From: Spinacia oleracea
Lineage: Eukaryota; Streptophyta; Magnoliopsida; Caryophyllales; Amaranthaceae
Length of the DNA stretch: 64,000 nt
Reading direction: 5' to 3'
NCBI RefSeq assembly: GCF_020520425.1
Contig: NC_079487.1
Coordinates: 12,447,501-12,511,500, forward strand
In this document: positions 33,466 through 46,493 of the stretch, piece after piece
How the letters are laid out: the number at the start of each line of letters is the position of its first letter
How positions within the stretch are numbered: the first letter of the stretch is position 1
Notes under the pieces: model-generated
Database searches by the model: none
Told to the model about the DNA's origin: nothing
What the model saw: only the letters and a program-made list of their open reading frames with translations
Program-made: the position numbers and the translations under genes

Positions 33466-36400
33466 TGTCGAGCTTTAAATTTTAATTTGAGTTTTTCAGT
33501 TCAAGTAATTTTAATTAATTTTAAAAAAATAATTTAAATTGTTTTCTTGGATTTTGATTTTGAATATTATAATTATTATAAATTTTAATTTATTCTAACT
33601 ATTTTACTAAAATTAAAAACCTTGAATTAATTTAAATTCGACTGAAAATAAATTAAATAAGTGGATTCAATTATCAATTTATATGAGCTTTAAATTTTAA
33701 TTAAATTTGTATGTTTCCAGTTAGACTAGAAATACATTTTTATGTTTAAAATTAGTAAAGCATATGAATTTTTTGGTTTGAGTGGGAGAAATTTTAGTCA
33801 TAAACTCTTGATTAGGTCTACAAATCCTTTAAGGTTAAACAACTTGATTAGAATTAATAAGGACTGAATAATTGGTAGATTATTGGTGCCCTTGATTAAT
33901 TGCTGCAAATATTTATGTGATGCATACAATGTGTTTTTACTAACTAGCTATGTGGGCCATTCATGATAATGAATGGGTGAATGGTATATATTGTATATGT
34001 ATTGTTTTGCAGGTTATGAAGTGACTAGTATGGCCCAAATAGGATAGAAAATATGGTTTGCGTACCATTAATTTGAATGTAATTGGTCTAAAGCACCAAA
34101 TTTGTTTTTTAATTAAAATATGGTCTGCGTACCATCAAATAGTTGTAATTAGTTTAATTATAGCTTATCCTATTTGAAGAAAATGGCGCCTCCCACGGAG
34201 ATTTTCAAGACGGACTTTGAAGTTGAAGCTTCAAGATGAAGTCGGGCCATACTAGATCACATTTATCTTATGCATGTTTTAAGTTATTTATTGCTTTTAA
34301 ATATGTCTTATATATGCATGAGATTGTGGCTTGACTATGTTGCATGATTAAGGATTTTAGTTCACTTAAAATCTAACCAACATAGTAAGAGCCTTAAGTT
34401 CCAGACTTAAAAATTGAGTTAAAAGGTGCCATGCCAAAATAACACTTACTTGGATATCCTTTTTTCATCGATCTTAGTAATAGTTTTCCGCCATAGCGAG
34501 GTGTTGCTTATCAATACTAAAGGGGTAAGCTACACAAATAATTGTGAGTACATGTTAGTTTTGGTGAAACTCAACCATATAAGTAAGGAGTCCTTTTATG
34601 TCGTGGAAAAATCGATAGGTTTACCTAATAAGTTCTTAGACGTACCTATCAACCAAGAGTAGTTTCTAGACTATTAGCAAAAGGCTTTTGCTTACCTAGA
34701 ATATTTTAGAATTGAGTCAAAATACTTAATGTGCTTAATTCTTCAATGATTTTAGGGTCTTGGAATCATTTTATTCACACCTGCCAGAACAATAAATTGG
34801 AATAAAATGCCAATAACTTGTTTAAAATTGCATGATTGCTTTAACTTTCAAGTTATTACTCATGATAAATGTTTAGACTTTGCATGTTTCAATTTATGTT
34901 TTAATTATTGTTTATAATTAAATATCTTGTACTGCAATAAACCCTTTTAGAAAGGTAACAGTAAATTTCCTCGATTGGTAGTGAATCCAAGAACGATTCA
35001 CGGAAATGAGAGAAAATGAGCAATTTAAAATGTATGTTTCTTTTAGCGACTTTTATGGTTGTTTTCGAGTATCAAAGTCGAATGGCGAACCGATTGGTGC
35101 TTGTGAATTCAAAATACAATGTAGTTTTGAGATCATAAAGCATTGAGTTTAAACGCTCAGCTTTACCAATGGTTAAGAACCTAAAATCTTTTTTCCATTT
35201 AATTCTCGAATGAGTCTGGTCCCTAGACATTCGAATAGATCGATGCTTAGAGAACTTTAGAAGCTTCTGGAAAGATCATCTAGTTGAAACAGAATATTCA
35301 ACATAAATTAAATGGTAAGAACCTTGTTGGAGTGACATTGGACATGTCTAACAAAGTATAAAAGTCAACACTAAAGAATTCAATTCTTAAGACTATAAGA
35401 AAGGGTACAAGAAATAGGAAAACAAGGAACAAATGAAAGGAATTTACGATTTCGTTTCTACCTATAAGTTTATGTTTAAAGAGAAGTGACCTAGAAATCA
35501 AACTTCCTTGGTACCATATACCGCTTGAGGTTCTTACTTCGGTAATAACTCAAACAATGGAAGCTAGGATACACTAATGACCTACAAGTGGGAAATGAAG
35601 CATGGCAATGCTACATTAGTTGTAGGGTCATCTGGTTTGTTTTAAGTCCTTTCAAGGCTGGAACTTAATGGCTATTTTTTTCCATAATCAGCATACCTAA
35701 ATTTCTGCTTCAAACACAGAAAGACTCACATTCAAGAAAAACAAAAACAATGTTTGTTTGTTTATTTGAATGAAATGGTCATTTACGGGTTGAGTCAATA
35801 TGCTTGATTAAAACAAACAACTCTTTAACAATAAGAACTTTACTAGGTTCAAATCAATCTCCTGATTTGAGTTCCACAAATCTTTGGCATTGTTACTTAG
35901 ACCATATCAACAAGTTAACATTCAAAAGCTCTATTTTAATGGACTTTTGAAAGTTGGTTGATTTCTAGATCAATTTAAGACAAGCAAGTCTTACTTGTTG
36001 AAAGTAACAAAAGATATGAACTATTGTTAGAACACCTAGACAATAGAGTTCAAAGCTAAAGAAAGATTTTATGACTTTATTATTTCACATAGATTTGAGT
36101 GAATATAGGTTTATTTACTCAAAGTGATATAAATTTGAATCTGTTTGGCTAGTACAAAGATTCAGAAGTATAAAATCCACATGGCAAGAAATCATAAAAG
36201 ATCTAGGATAGATCATGTTAATGATTACTTGAGACCAAAAATGATCATCAATGATTGTGTGTTGTAAATTTCACGATCTAGCTCCATAAGATATGGCATA
36301 TCTAAGTTGGAATGATCGAAGTCAATTAGTACTTGATTCGATCAATGATGAATCATAAAGACTTTTCCTATGATTTCTAAACAAAATGCTCAACTACCAC

Positions 36401-37059
36401 CAAACTAAACCAAATTCGTCAAAGCTATTGAAAAGTAATTTCAGAATATCTTTTCATAAATATATATCTAAAGAGTTGCTAAACTCAGTGGGAGCTTAGT
36501 GTTTGTTATTCAACAAACTAAGGCCCAAGTCTAGATATATATGCTTCAATGTGAGACACAAGGGTATTGTTTCTACCACGAATTTTTGAGAACATAATGT
36601 TTGTTTGCTCGAAATAATGTCCTTTTGGAGGTTCGTTTCCAAAATGACAAGTGGGAGAAAATAGAATTCGAAAGTCTTCGAAGCGAACAACAAACATAAA
36701 CGGACATTCCGGAGGCTTTTCGAAGTTCTTCAGAAAATCCGAACACATATTCTTTAAGGACTTTAGAAGTGGCTTTAAAGAATAGACATCTCTTAGAAGA
36801 CTTCACACGTGCTTCAAGGAGAACAGAATATTCAAAGGACTTTCAAGTGGCTATTGATATTCTATTTGTTTGATGTTCTATACCCAAGTAGGCATGGAGT
36901 TCGGGTCATTGAAGCTATGCGATTCTTCTATTAGATAGTAAAGAAACCTACAACTTGCAGTCAAACTATTATCATATAGATTAATGAGTTTGTGACTTGT
37001 AAGAAAGCTATGACGAAATATAGATTCCCTAAAATGGTTAGAGGCCATATATAGACTCA

Positions 37060-37500
37060 AATGTTTTAGATGGTTAAAGGCCATAAAACATACTCAATGT
37101 TTTGATGACAAAATTGAAATTTTGTTGATTTGCAAGAATAGTTTCACACCTATTGGTTGCAAGTTTGTTTTAAGGATAAAAACCATCAAACATGAGATTA
37201 TGTTCACACACAAAGCTAGATTTGTTGCTAAAGGTTATAAGCAAATTCACGACGTGGATTGTGTTGAAACCTCATGAATAATCGTAATGCTCAAGTCTAT
37301 AATTCAAGCAATGATTGCATATTTGTACATATGGCAATTGGATGACAAAACGTATTCCTCAATCAAATGTTGGAATAAACTATGTACATGACATGTCATA
37401 GGATTTGTGGATCCAAATAAATACTTGAAAAGGAAAGCTAGCTTATGAAATCTAAGTACAGATTTAAGCAAGCAATTGGGAATTAGAAATATATTTTAGT
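37060..37500 (+). pseudogene. Decayed copia reverse transcriptase
   Basis: In the plus strand, RT core remnants can be read: HKARFVAKGYKQ, CVET followed by a stop, LKSIIQAMIAYLYIWQLDD, GFVDPNKYLKRKAS with a stop, and an FKQA remnant. The homologous part of element 2 (7590-8010, minus) shows many of the same departures from a working RT. The CACTA element interrupts the internal region about 250 bases further on. Confidence 0.7.
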
Positions 37501-37778
37501 GAAGCTAGTAAGTATTTTAGTTTCATAAAATGTACATGACTCTTATAGATATATAAGAAGTTTAGTGGGAGTACATAAAACTTAATTGGTCCTATGTGTA
37601 ACACACACGTATCTCTCTATTGTGAAATAACATTGAAATGCTAATGACTTAGGTTTGAAATTATTCATCAATAATGGACCAAGGCGAAACTTAGTGCATA
37701 CTGGGTATTAAGATCTATTTACAAAGATCTTATGATATTGTTTTGGATTAAGCACTAGAGGAAAAAACCTCAAGTGCG

Positions 37779-38165
37779 GGCTCATTTTAAGGGGTTTAGT
37801 GCGGGCTTTTACATGTGCAGCACATGGCCTGCCCGCACTTGATGTTTCTCAAGTGCTGCCAAAATATTGGCAGCACTTGATGTTTCAAGTGCTGCCAATT
37901 TGGAAAATGAGCCCGCACTTGACATATTTTGTGCTGCCAATTTTAGAATATGAGCCCGCACTTGATATATTTGGTGCTGCCAATTTTGAAAATGAGCCCG
38001 CACTTGACATATTTGGTGCTGCCAATATTGAAAATGAGCCCGCACTTGACATATTTGGTGCTGCCAAATATGAAAATGAGCCCGCACTTGACATAGAAAT
38101 GGCCAGCACAAGCATAAAAATGAGCCGCACTTGGCCTATAAATGAGCCGCACTTGATCTAGATTT
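37779..38165. repeat. Subterminal repeats of the first CACTA element, left end
   Basis: Units of about 57-60 bases containing TGAGCCCGCACTTGACATAT and TTGGTGCTGCCAAT are repeated four to five times, with shorter inverted words (AAGTGCTGCC/GGCAGCACTT) outside. The same words appear at the right end (44455-44605). Open frames across these units on both strands are artefacts of the repeat. Confidence 0.8.
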
Positions 38166-38580
38166 GTTGTATAACCGATTTCCCTACTACATATTACAAA
38201 TGGACCACGCCACTAATTAACCTCCATACGTCATATAAAAAGTATCAAATTATATAGATAATTAAATAGTATATAATTGTAAATATAAAAGTCGATTACA
38301 TTACAATCATATGAAAAACTAGCATCCACAATTTAAGATTAAGTACAAGAAAAAATATCAAAGACAATCACTTGTAATGAAGTTTGCCAACATTATTTCT
38401 CGAACTTCATCTATCTCCTCAGAGGTGAAAGGCCGCTCCTTCGAATTATTGAATACCCTAAAAAGATCGACCATCAAAAAATATATATACACTTTAGTCA
38501 TATTATAAATATTGAATCGTACAATAAATTAAGACTTAATTTGTTCATAACAAAGAAATAATAACCGAATAATAATAAAA
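38166..38580. other. A+T-rich internal segment of the first CACTA element
   Basis: No gene is visible. A short stretch near 38385-38460 on the minus strand might be an exon remnant (GAAGTTCGAGAAATAATGTT is readable), but it is too short to name. Confidence 0.3.
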
Positions 38581-38584
38581 TTGG

Positions 38585-41260
38585 TTAATTTCGGTCTCAA
38601 CTTTCATCTAATGAACTTAAATAAATATTTTAAAGTCCTTCCATGTTTAATAAACTTAGTTTTATGTTTCAAAGACTCATTCTCACCCATTTTGATGAAG
38701 TTATGCACATTTAAGCCTCGTTAGTTCATTATCGGTCAAATTTTGACTAAAATGGCTAATTTCGGTCCCAACTTTCAACTAATGAACTTAAATGAGTATT
38801 TTAAAGTGTTTACATGTTTAATACACTTAGTTTTATGTTTCAAAGACTCCTTATCACCCATTTTAATGAAGATATGCACATTTAAACCTCGTTAGTTCAT
38901 TATCGGTCACGTTTTGACTAAAATGGCTAATTTTGGCCCTAACTTTCAACTAATGAACTTAAATAAGTATTTTAAAGTCTTTCCATGTTTAAAACACTTA
39001 GTTTTATGTTTCAAAGACTCAATCTCACCCATTTCGGTGAAGTTATGCTTATTTAAGCCTCGTTAGTTCATTATCGGTCACATTTTGACTAAAATGGCTA
39101 ATTTCGGTCCCAACTTTCAACTAATGAACATAAATAAGTATTTTTAAGTCTTTAAATGCTTGATACAGTTAATTTATGTTTCAAATACTAATTCTCACCC
39201 ATTTTGGTGAAGTTATGCACATTTAAGACTCGTTTGATCATTATCGGCCACATTTTGACTAAAATGGCTAATTTCGGTCCCAACTTTCAACTAATGAACT
39301 TAAATAAGTGTTTTAAAGTCTTTTCATGTGTAATACACTTACTTTTATGTTTCAAATACTCATTCTCACCCTTTTGGTGAAGTTATGCACATTAAGTCTC
39401 GTTAGTTCATCATCGGTCACATTTTGACTAAAATGGCTAATTTCGGTCACAACTTTCAACTAATGAACTTAAATGAGTATTTTAAAGTCTTTCCATGTTT
39501 GTTAAATTTAGTTTTATGTTCCAAAGACTCATTCGCACCCATTTTGGTGAAGTTATGCACAATTAAGCCTCGTTAGTTCATTATCGGTCACATTTTGACT
39601 AAAATGACTAATTTCGGTCCCAACTTTCAACTAATGAACTTAAATAAGTATTTTAAAGTTTTTACATGTTTGATACAGTTATTTTATCTTTCAAATACTA
39701 ATTCTCACCCATTTTGGTGAAGTTATGCACATTTAAGACTCGTTTGATCATTATCGGCCACATTTTGACTAAAATGGCTAATTTCGGTCACAACTTTCAA
39801 CTAATGAACTTAAATGAATATTTTAAAGTATTTCCATGTTTAATACACTTAGTTTTATGTTTTAAAGACGCATTCTCACCTATTTTGGTGAAGTTATGCA
39901 CATTTAAGCCTCGTTAGTTCATTATCGGTCACATTTTTTACTAAAATGGTTAATTTAGGTCCCAACTTTCAGCTAATGAACTTAAATAAGTATTTTAAAG
40001 TCTTTCCATGCTTTATAGACTTAGTTTTATGTTTCAAAGACTCATTCTCACCCATTTTGGTGATGTTATGCACATTTAAGCCTCGTTAGTTCATTATCGG
40101 TCACATTTTGACTAAAATGGCTAATTTTGGCCCCAACTTTCAACTAATGAACTTAAATAAGTATTTTAAAGTCTTTCCATGTTTAAAACACTTAGTTTTA
40201 TATTTCAAAGACTCAATCTCACCCATTTTGGTGAAGTTATGCTTATTTAAGCCTCGTTAGTTCATTATCTGTCACATTTTGATTAAAATGGCTAATTTCG
40301 GTCCCAACTTTCAACTAATGAACTTAAATAAGTATTTTTAAGTCTTTACATGTTTGATACAGTTAGTTTATGTTTCAAATACTAATTCTCACCCATTTTG
40401 GTGAAGTTATGCACATTTAAGACTCGTTTGATCATTATCGGCCACATTTTGACTAAAATGGCTAATTTCGGTCCCAACTTTCAACTAATGAACTTAAATG
40501 AGTATTTTAAAGTCTTTCTATGTTTAATAAACTTAGTTTTATGTTTCAAAGACTCATTCTCACCATTTTGGTGAAGTTATGCACGTTTAAGCTTCGTTAG
40601 TTCATTATCGATCACGTTTTGACTAAAATGGCTAATTTCGGTCCTAACTTTCAACTACTGAACTTAAATGAGTATTTTAAACCCCTTACATGTTCATTAG
40701 ACTTATTTTAATGTTTCAAAGACGCATTCTCACCTACTTTGGTCAAGTTATACACATTTAAAGCTCGTTAGATCATTATAGGTCACATTTAGACTAAAAT
40801 GGCTTATTTCGGTCCCAAATTTCAACTAATGAACCTAATGAGTATTTTAAACCCTTTACATGTTTTATATACTTATTTTAATATTTCTAAGACTCATTAT
40901 CACCTACTTTGGTCAAGTTATACACATTTAAGTCTCGTTTGTTCATTATAGTTCATATTTTGACTACAATGACTTATTTTGCTCCTAACTTTCAACTAAA
41001 GAACCTAAATAAGTATTTGAAACCCCTACATGTTTATTATACTTAAATTAATGTTTCAAGATCCATTCTCACGTATGGTCAAGTTATGCATATTAGCTCG
41101 TTTGATCATTATATGTAACATTTTGACTAAACTGAATTATTTCGGTCCCAACTTTCATTTAATGAACTTAAATAATTATTTTAAACACGTTAGATGTTTA
41201 TTATTCTTAGTTTTATTATTTTAATACTCAATCTCACCTAGTTTTGTCTAGTTATGCACA
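38585..41260. repeat. Tandem array, about 170-bp unit, about 16 copies
   Basis: Each unit carries the words GGTCCCAACTTTCAACTAAT, GAACTTAAATAAGTATTTTA, ATTCTCACCCATTTTGGTGA and AGTTATGCACATTTAAGCCT, then CGTTAGTTCATTATCGGTCA. Copies drift toward the right end (40680-41260). Variant units with GATACAGTTA and CGTTTGATCATTATCGGCCA recur near 39180, 39690 and 40370, suggesting block amplification of three or four units. The array is homologous to the one at 60700-62290 in the second CACTA element, in inverse orientation. Confidence 0.9.
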
Positions 41261-42460
41261 TTTGGGTTCTTGTCTATTTGAGTTTCTTTAACACATTTTC
41301 TTCCTATTTTTGGTCATTTTGGCAAACATGTTACTTGTGCAATACCAAAGTTCACTTTGAGAAACATTATGTAAGAAACTCCTATCTAACAACAAGTTCC
41401 TGTTTCAAGAATTCCTCCAATCATGAAATAATTATAATATAAAAACACTAGTTATGAGTTAAAATGTTCCTTTTAACACTTCAGAGTTGATCAAAGGTTT
41501 AAGGTCTATGCACACTATTTAAGAACAATTTACACATTGGATTTTATTGCTGATAGGTATGTTACAATGGTTCAGACTGTTAAGTTATACGAAAGTGATG
41601 CCCCATCTTCACGTGCAGAAGAAATAAACATAAGTTAAAAACGAGAAAATGCTCAAATAACTAACCTCATAAATCTAGCTTTAAAGACCTTTTTTCTGGT
41701 AGCATTGCAAACTTGCAACTGAGTGTAAAACTTGCCATAACTAGCACTCAATGTAGTGCTTTTGGAATAGACCCCCTACAACTCTACTTGATGTAGTTGC
41801 GGTAGACGATATCTGGATTCTAGGACACTGTCATCTTTAGAGCTACCTTAAGAAGTTAATGTACATCTGAGCTTGAACATTCTCTCTATTTATGCATCAA
41901 GAAGTTGGCATAGAAACACAAAATTAGGCATATTTACTTTTGACAGGATGAGATACTCCCTCTAGTCATGTCATTTGAACATCACTAATAGAAGACTTCA
42001 TCTAAAATATATAGTTGTAGAATGCAGAGTGTTTCACTCCATATATACTAATAAAATATTTTCACAAATCATAGAGATCCCAAAGCATTATCCTAGCAGA
42101 TATTAGTAGTTATTAATGTATAGCTAGCAATTTCATTTTGACTAAACTGAAGGCTTATAGTGGCAGAGTTTGCAGAGTTTCACTCCATATACAAGCTGAA
42201 CATAAAAACACAAACACCAAAAAGTAGGCATAGCAGAATAGCAGCAGGTATAGCAGAATAGCAGCACAAAGAATCCTCATCATGTCAATGATTTCAGCCT
42301 TATTGGCAGGATTATTGTTAAGTTGTTAACATCAGAAATAGATAATTAACGCAACTTAGTAATCCGTACTCATATTTTGATTCCTCATTAGTTTCCCTTC
42401 AATTTTTTTCAACTTAGCATAAAATAATGATCAAACTACTTTCAATGTAAAACAAAGGAA
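41261..42460. other. Internal segment of the first CACTA element without recognised genes
   Basis: A+T-rich sequence with scattered short repeats (GTAGGCATAGCAGAATAGCA around 42220-42260). I could not name any exon here. It may hold intron or UTR of the degraded minus-strand gene. Confidence 0.35.
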
Positions 42461-42462
42461 CA

Positions 42463-43350
42463 TCAAAAAAGAAAACTTACTGGGCCACTTTTGCCTCTTG
42501 CCTTGTTTATGATTAGCTCACAGAAACGAAGTTTCTGTATGAAGGAAATTAGAAATGTGAGGGACACAATCAGGGCGGAAAAAGGGGGAACTTGTAACAT
42601 AAAAATGAGAACAAAATAACTTACATTTGGAATTATTAGATTCTCTTTTAAATATAGTAAATTTTCCATAGAAGCAGTCTGGGCATCTCGGAATTCTAGA
42701 GCAAGCTGCTGGTGAACAGCTCGTAGAAATATCACCTTTGTGCACCTGCAGAAGCCAATTTATATTCAGACTCTTCAGAGAATACAAAGGGAAGTACTGA
42801 ACTACTGATGCTATAAATCATAAACTGGCTGAATTCTTTTTACTAGCCTGGATTACTCGTCGATGACTTGTTCCGTCCCAGTTAGCTACAAGTAATTTCC
42901 AGAGTTCTCACTACTTTCATCTTCTTCAGTCCATTGTTGCAAATGATACTCGAGCATTCACTAAACTCTTCCTTTTTAAACAATTTTCTAACTGAAGGTT
43001 TGCTTCCCTGCATGACAAGATAAAAGAGAACATAAGATGCACAACTAGAAGGAAGAGAAACCACAAAGAGTCCCTTTAAGCACACTATCTTTAATTCTAC
43101 TCACTCTTCCAGTAGCTTCCGCCATTCCTTTTTCACTTCCTCCATAATTTTCTTCTTAATTTTTTACCTCAACAAATTCAAAACAAGATAAATGTCATGG
43201 TAAGACAACGCGAACTTCTAAAGCTTCAAGAGATGGAAAAGATTTTTAAAAGAGACCACAAAGCTCATATACCTTCTCAACATATTCCTCACTTGTAACA
43301 AGGCCTGCAATTTCTTTCTTGAATGCATCCTCTAACATCTACGACAATAA
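42463..43350 (-). pseudogene. Exon-like remnants of a CACTA accessory gene
   Basis: On the minus strand several short protein-like blocks are bordered by plausible splice sites: MLEDAFKKEIAGLVTSEEYV followed by GTAT (about 43340-43265), a lysine-rich KKKIMEEVKKEWRKLLEE block (about 43160-43100), a block after CATGCAG (about 43010-42890), and LRAVHQQLALEFRDAQTASM followed by GTAAGT (about 42745-42625). The coiled, charged composition and place in a CACTA element suggest a TNP1/TNPA-type DNA-binding gene, but I see no decisive motif. Confidence 0.4.
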
Positions 43351-43859
43351 CAAAAAAAATAATTAGGAACATCCACATATTCATCTTACTATAAGTAGAT
43401 AGTTAGTCAATACAAAAGATTGTCATAGTTTTTTCAAACTCAATTTCGACATATTTATAAGTGAGGTCAATAGTTCACATTTGCATCCAAAAAATTTCCA
43501 ATTCAAATTCAACAGATTAGCAGCAATAAAATGCAGTCAGTATAGACAACACTGAACATATAAATCATATTTCATCACTTCTCCAGAATCGCCAGAATCC
43601 ATCATTCAAATTATAAAAAAATAAGTAAGAAACAATTATGTGTCTCTAACCAATATTATAGAATACAGAAAATTAGGTTCAACGAAACTTCAAAATCTAA
43701 TAATCACAACAACAAAAAACCCCAAAATGATTCATTTTGATACACCACACCCTTCAGTCGATAAGAACCCTATAATAATACACAAACAAAGAAAAATTGA
43801 AATCACATGGACATTAATTGCAATACTACCTTGGCATTACTGGATATCCTCCTGAACTT

Positions 43860-43896
43860 CTTAGTGCATCTCTTAGTGCATCTCTTAGTGCATCTC
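43860..43896 (+). repeat. 15-bp triple repeat
   Basis: Three near-perfect tandem copies of TTAGTGCATCTC-type words lie within the first CACTA element. Confidence 0.7.
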
Positions 43897-44189
43897 CCAT
43901 TCCCGCTGAACTTCTTCGAACAAATTTAACAAAGCTAATGATTGATGTACGGGGTGTCCTCCTGAAAATCCAATTCCAAAACAATCAACAGAAAGCCTAA
44001 ATCAGAAATTACAACACATTTGATCTTAATAGTTCCAATTTATCGGGAAGTAGAGACCTAATTCACGTAATTTCTCATAAATCTAGTCCAAAAGTAACAA
44101 AAATAAAACCTAAATCTTTCAAATTAAACAAAAAACTAATTCATCATTACAGCAACAAGCTTATCGGAAACAAGTAATTAAATTTAAAT

Positions 44190-44634
44190 TACGAACCTAT
44201 AAGACACAAGGAGGAGCGACGCGGCGGTGTGGAACAGCAGAGACGCAGCGGTGGGGGAACATCTGCGGTGATGCAGCGGTGGGGGAACAACAGTGCGGTG
44301 TGTGCAGGAAGTTTGAATTTCGCGCCCAGAGAAGAAACAGAGAGGGGAAGGAGAGAAACCAGAGAGGGGAAGTGAGAGAACCGGGAAAATGAAGTTAGCT
44401 TGAACCAGAGGAGAGGAAGGAGAGAGAAGGGGAAATGAAAATTTTTAGGAAATATTTTGTGCGGGCTAGTTCGTAAAATAGCCCGCACTTGAACTCAAGT
44501 GCTGCTAATTTTCTAAAATGAGCCCGCACTTGTGAAAATATATTTTTTCTTTTTTTGTTTGTGCTCTCAAGTGCTGCCAATTTATCAAATGAGCCGCACA
44601 TGAAGGGAAGCACATGACATTTTTTCCTCTAGTG
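44190..44634 (-). promoter_or_regulatory. Right (probable 5') end of the first CACTA element: subterminal repeats and leader-like tract
   Basis: From the end inward: inverted terminal repeat, GCCCGCACTTG/CAAGTGCTGC subterminal words (44455-44605), then a pyrimidine-rich tract on the minus strand (CTTCTCTCTCCTTCCTCTCC), followed by G+C-rich CACCGC repeats near 44220-44300. This looks like a promoter plus untranslated leader for the minus-strand gene. I see no TATA box that I would defend. Confidence 0.4.
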
Positions 44635-45229
44635 AAGTAATGGCATTTACTAAATCAAAACACGAAAGACTCCATTGGAGACATTCGGCCCATATGAATA
44701 AATCTAAGTAATGAATGTTTGAACTATGTATAAGCATTTACTAAGTTAAACATCAAAGGATCTAAGTGAGATTCTTAACCTATATTATATGTCAAAGAAT
44801 TTAGCTGGATTTAGTATCTACTGAAACTAGAATGAGCTAAAATTACATGAATAGAATTCAATTGGGAATTATTATGCAAAAGAATTTATCATGTATGATA
44901 TAATATGAGGATCGCCAAAAACGTATCCTATGGCTTTAGGCATGACGAACATATACCAATCTCTATTGATCTAAGTGAAGATCAAGTAGATTGAGATCAA
45001 GAATACTTATGGTACTTGAAAAGGTACATAGGAATAGTTCTTGATTCAAGGAAATAAAGATATGCTAAATATTGATGCTACATGCATAAACACTGGTAAA
45101 GGATCAAGCAAGATCCCTTTGGAGTTAACCATTGGCAAGGACGAGCTATAGAGCATCGTGTTTTGAAATGGCAACATGGATTGGAGACCATGAGTTGTTG
45201 CGTGGGAAATTAAATATTAATTTCTATGT

Positions 45230-45480
45230 TCTAAGATATAGATGGAAAGTCTTCCACATATCCGTGAACTGCTTAGATAAGCAAATCCAACCAAAGCATC
45301 ACTAGCAACCTAAACAGTTGAAGTAAAAGTAATTATTGCCTAAGAAGCAATAAAACAGGGTTGTTTATGTTAAAGAGTTCTTCACTGAACTTGGCTGGAT
45401 CACATGTCTGCTGGCTTGATGGTTCTTCATTACAGAATGCGTAGAACCACTATTGTAGCAAGAAAGACTAGATCACAAAA
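45230..45480 (+). pseudogene. Decayed copia RNase H region
   Basis: The plus strand shows remnants of the copia RNase H C-terminal half (a TKASLAT...VEVK stretch, then GCLC, HMSAGL and a basic end). These correspond to 6400-6780 (minus) in element 2. Several stops are present. Confidence 0.5.
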
Positions 45481-46482
45481 TAAACATACTCAAAAGATCT
45501 TATCATCTATCTCGAAGAACATTCGATGAAAAGGATATTAAGATTGGCAAAGCATGATAACTAAACCTATGCAACAAGTGAGAAGCAACACTCACATTGT
45601 AGCACTGGAAATCAAGCATAGCTTTGAATTCCATGAACTGTTTTAAAGATGGGTTTAAGGCCCATGGTTGTAAAACATTGGGGTTGAACATTTATCATAT
45701 ATGAAATGTATTTTCATATTCCCTTTAATCTTGGTTTAGTATTAAATGATGAGTCCCTTCAATTTGACAATATATTCAAGATAGACTGTCAGGACCAGTC
45801 CTGTGACTAAGAAATGTCTATCAAGTGAACTTGAATGTCAAAAGTTGAAAATGGTCTCTGGTCGGAGTTTTCTATAAAGATGGACGCATAGAAAACGTTA
45901 GACGACTAGAATGCAAGATGACTAGTAGTTCTGTTTCTTGAACTATGTGGACATGGAAATGTCATAATCATTTGCATAGATACTTACTTTGGGAAGACTA
46001 GTATCGGACAGACCTATGAAACTTTACTTTAAGAGATGAAAATCTGTCATAAGTAAATTTCATTAAAATTATTAGACACTAAATCCTCAATACCTGAGTG
46101 ATTTGAGATTACTTGTTTGAGAACTGGTTACTTTGACGTTGACCAACCGTCGCACCGTAAAAGGAGGCTATAAAGGCAACGCTCAGGTAATCACCTATCA
46201 AACGAAGTCTAATCTCAAGATCGCAAGATTGGGATTGTCCTCCCATAAATCGGGACGAGATGCTTAAAAGTTGTACAAGGCCACTCGGAGAGCTAGAAAC
46301 TATAAAATGCATGGCCGTGCTCAGATGAATCATAGGCTATGATTATCTGTTTATTTGATCAGTTGAACTCTGAAACCGAGAAACACCTCTGGACATAATA
46401 AGGATGACAACTCTTACCTTATGTACATGAGCAAGCATCAAGCGACAAAGGAATTAGGCAATGCACACTTGTCCCTAAAGAC

Positions 46483-46493
46483 AAGTGGGAGAC
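46483..46493 (+). other. Polypurine tract of copia element 3
   Basis: AAGTGGGAGAC lies directly against the 3' LTR. It is identical to the tract at 1139-1149 and the complement of 5534-5544. Confidence 0.75.

Larger units (their letters stand above)
37753..44634 (-). mobile_element. CACTA (En/Spm-type) transposon, 6.9 kb, probably non-autonomous
   Basis: Terminal inverted repeats CACTAGAGGAAAAAA and TTTTTTCCTCTAGTG bound it, with a 3-bp target duplication AAG (37750-37752, 44635-44637). The uninterrupted target ATTAAGTAATGG is present in element 2 near 7355-7380 (complement). Subterminal regions carry repeated GCCCGCACTTG and CAAGTGCTGCCAA words at both ends, the usual transposase-binding layout. 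Orientation is set to minus because exon-like remnants and a leader-like region at the right end read on that strand, and the tandem array lies toward the left end. No TNP2-type transposase frame is present. Confidence 0.88.

Noticed and set aside
37799-38161. Open frames on both strands with repeated EPALDIFGAAN-like or mirrored peptides
   Set aside because: They arise from the subterminal repeats of the first CACTA element, whose unit length keeps frames open on both strands. There is no start context, domain or codon signal.
38585-41260. CRISPR-like array
   Set aside because: The units are long (about 170 bp), directly adjoining and without spacers. The context is a plant transposon.
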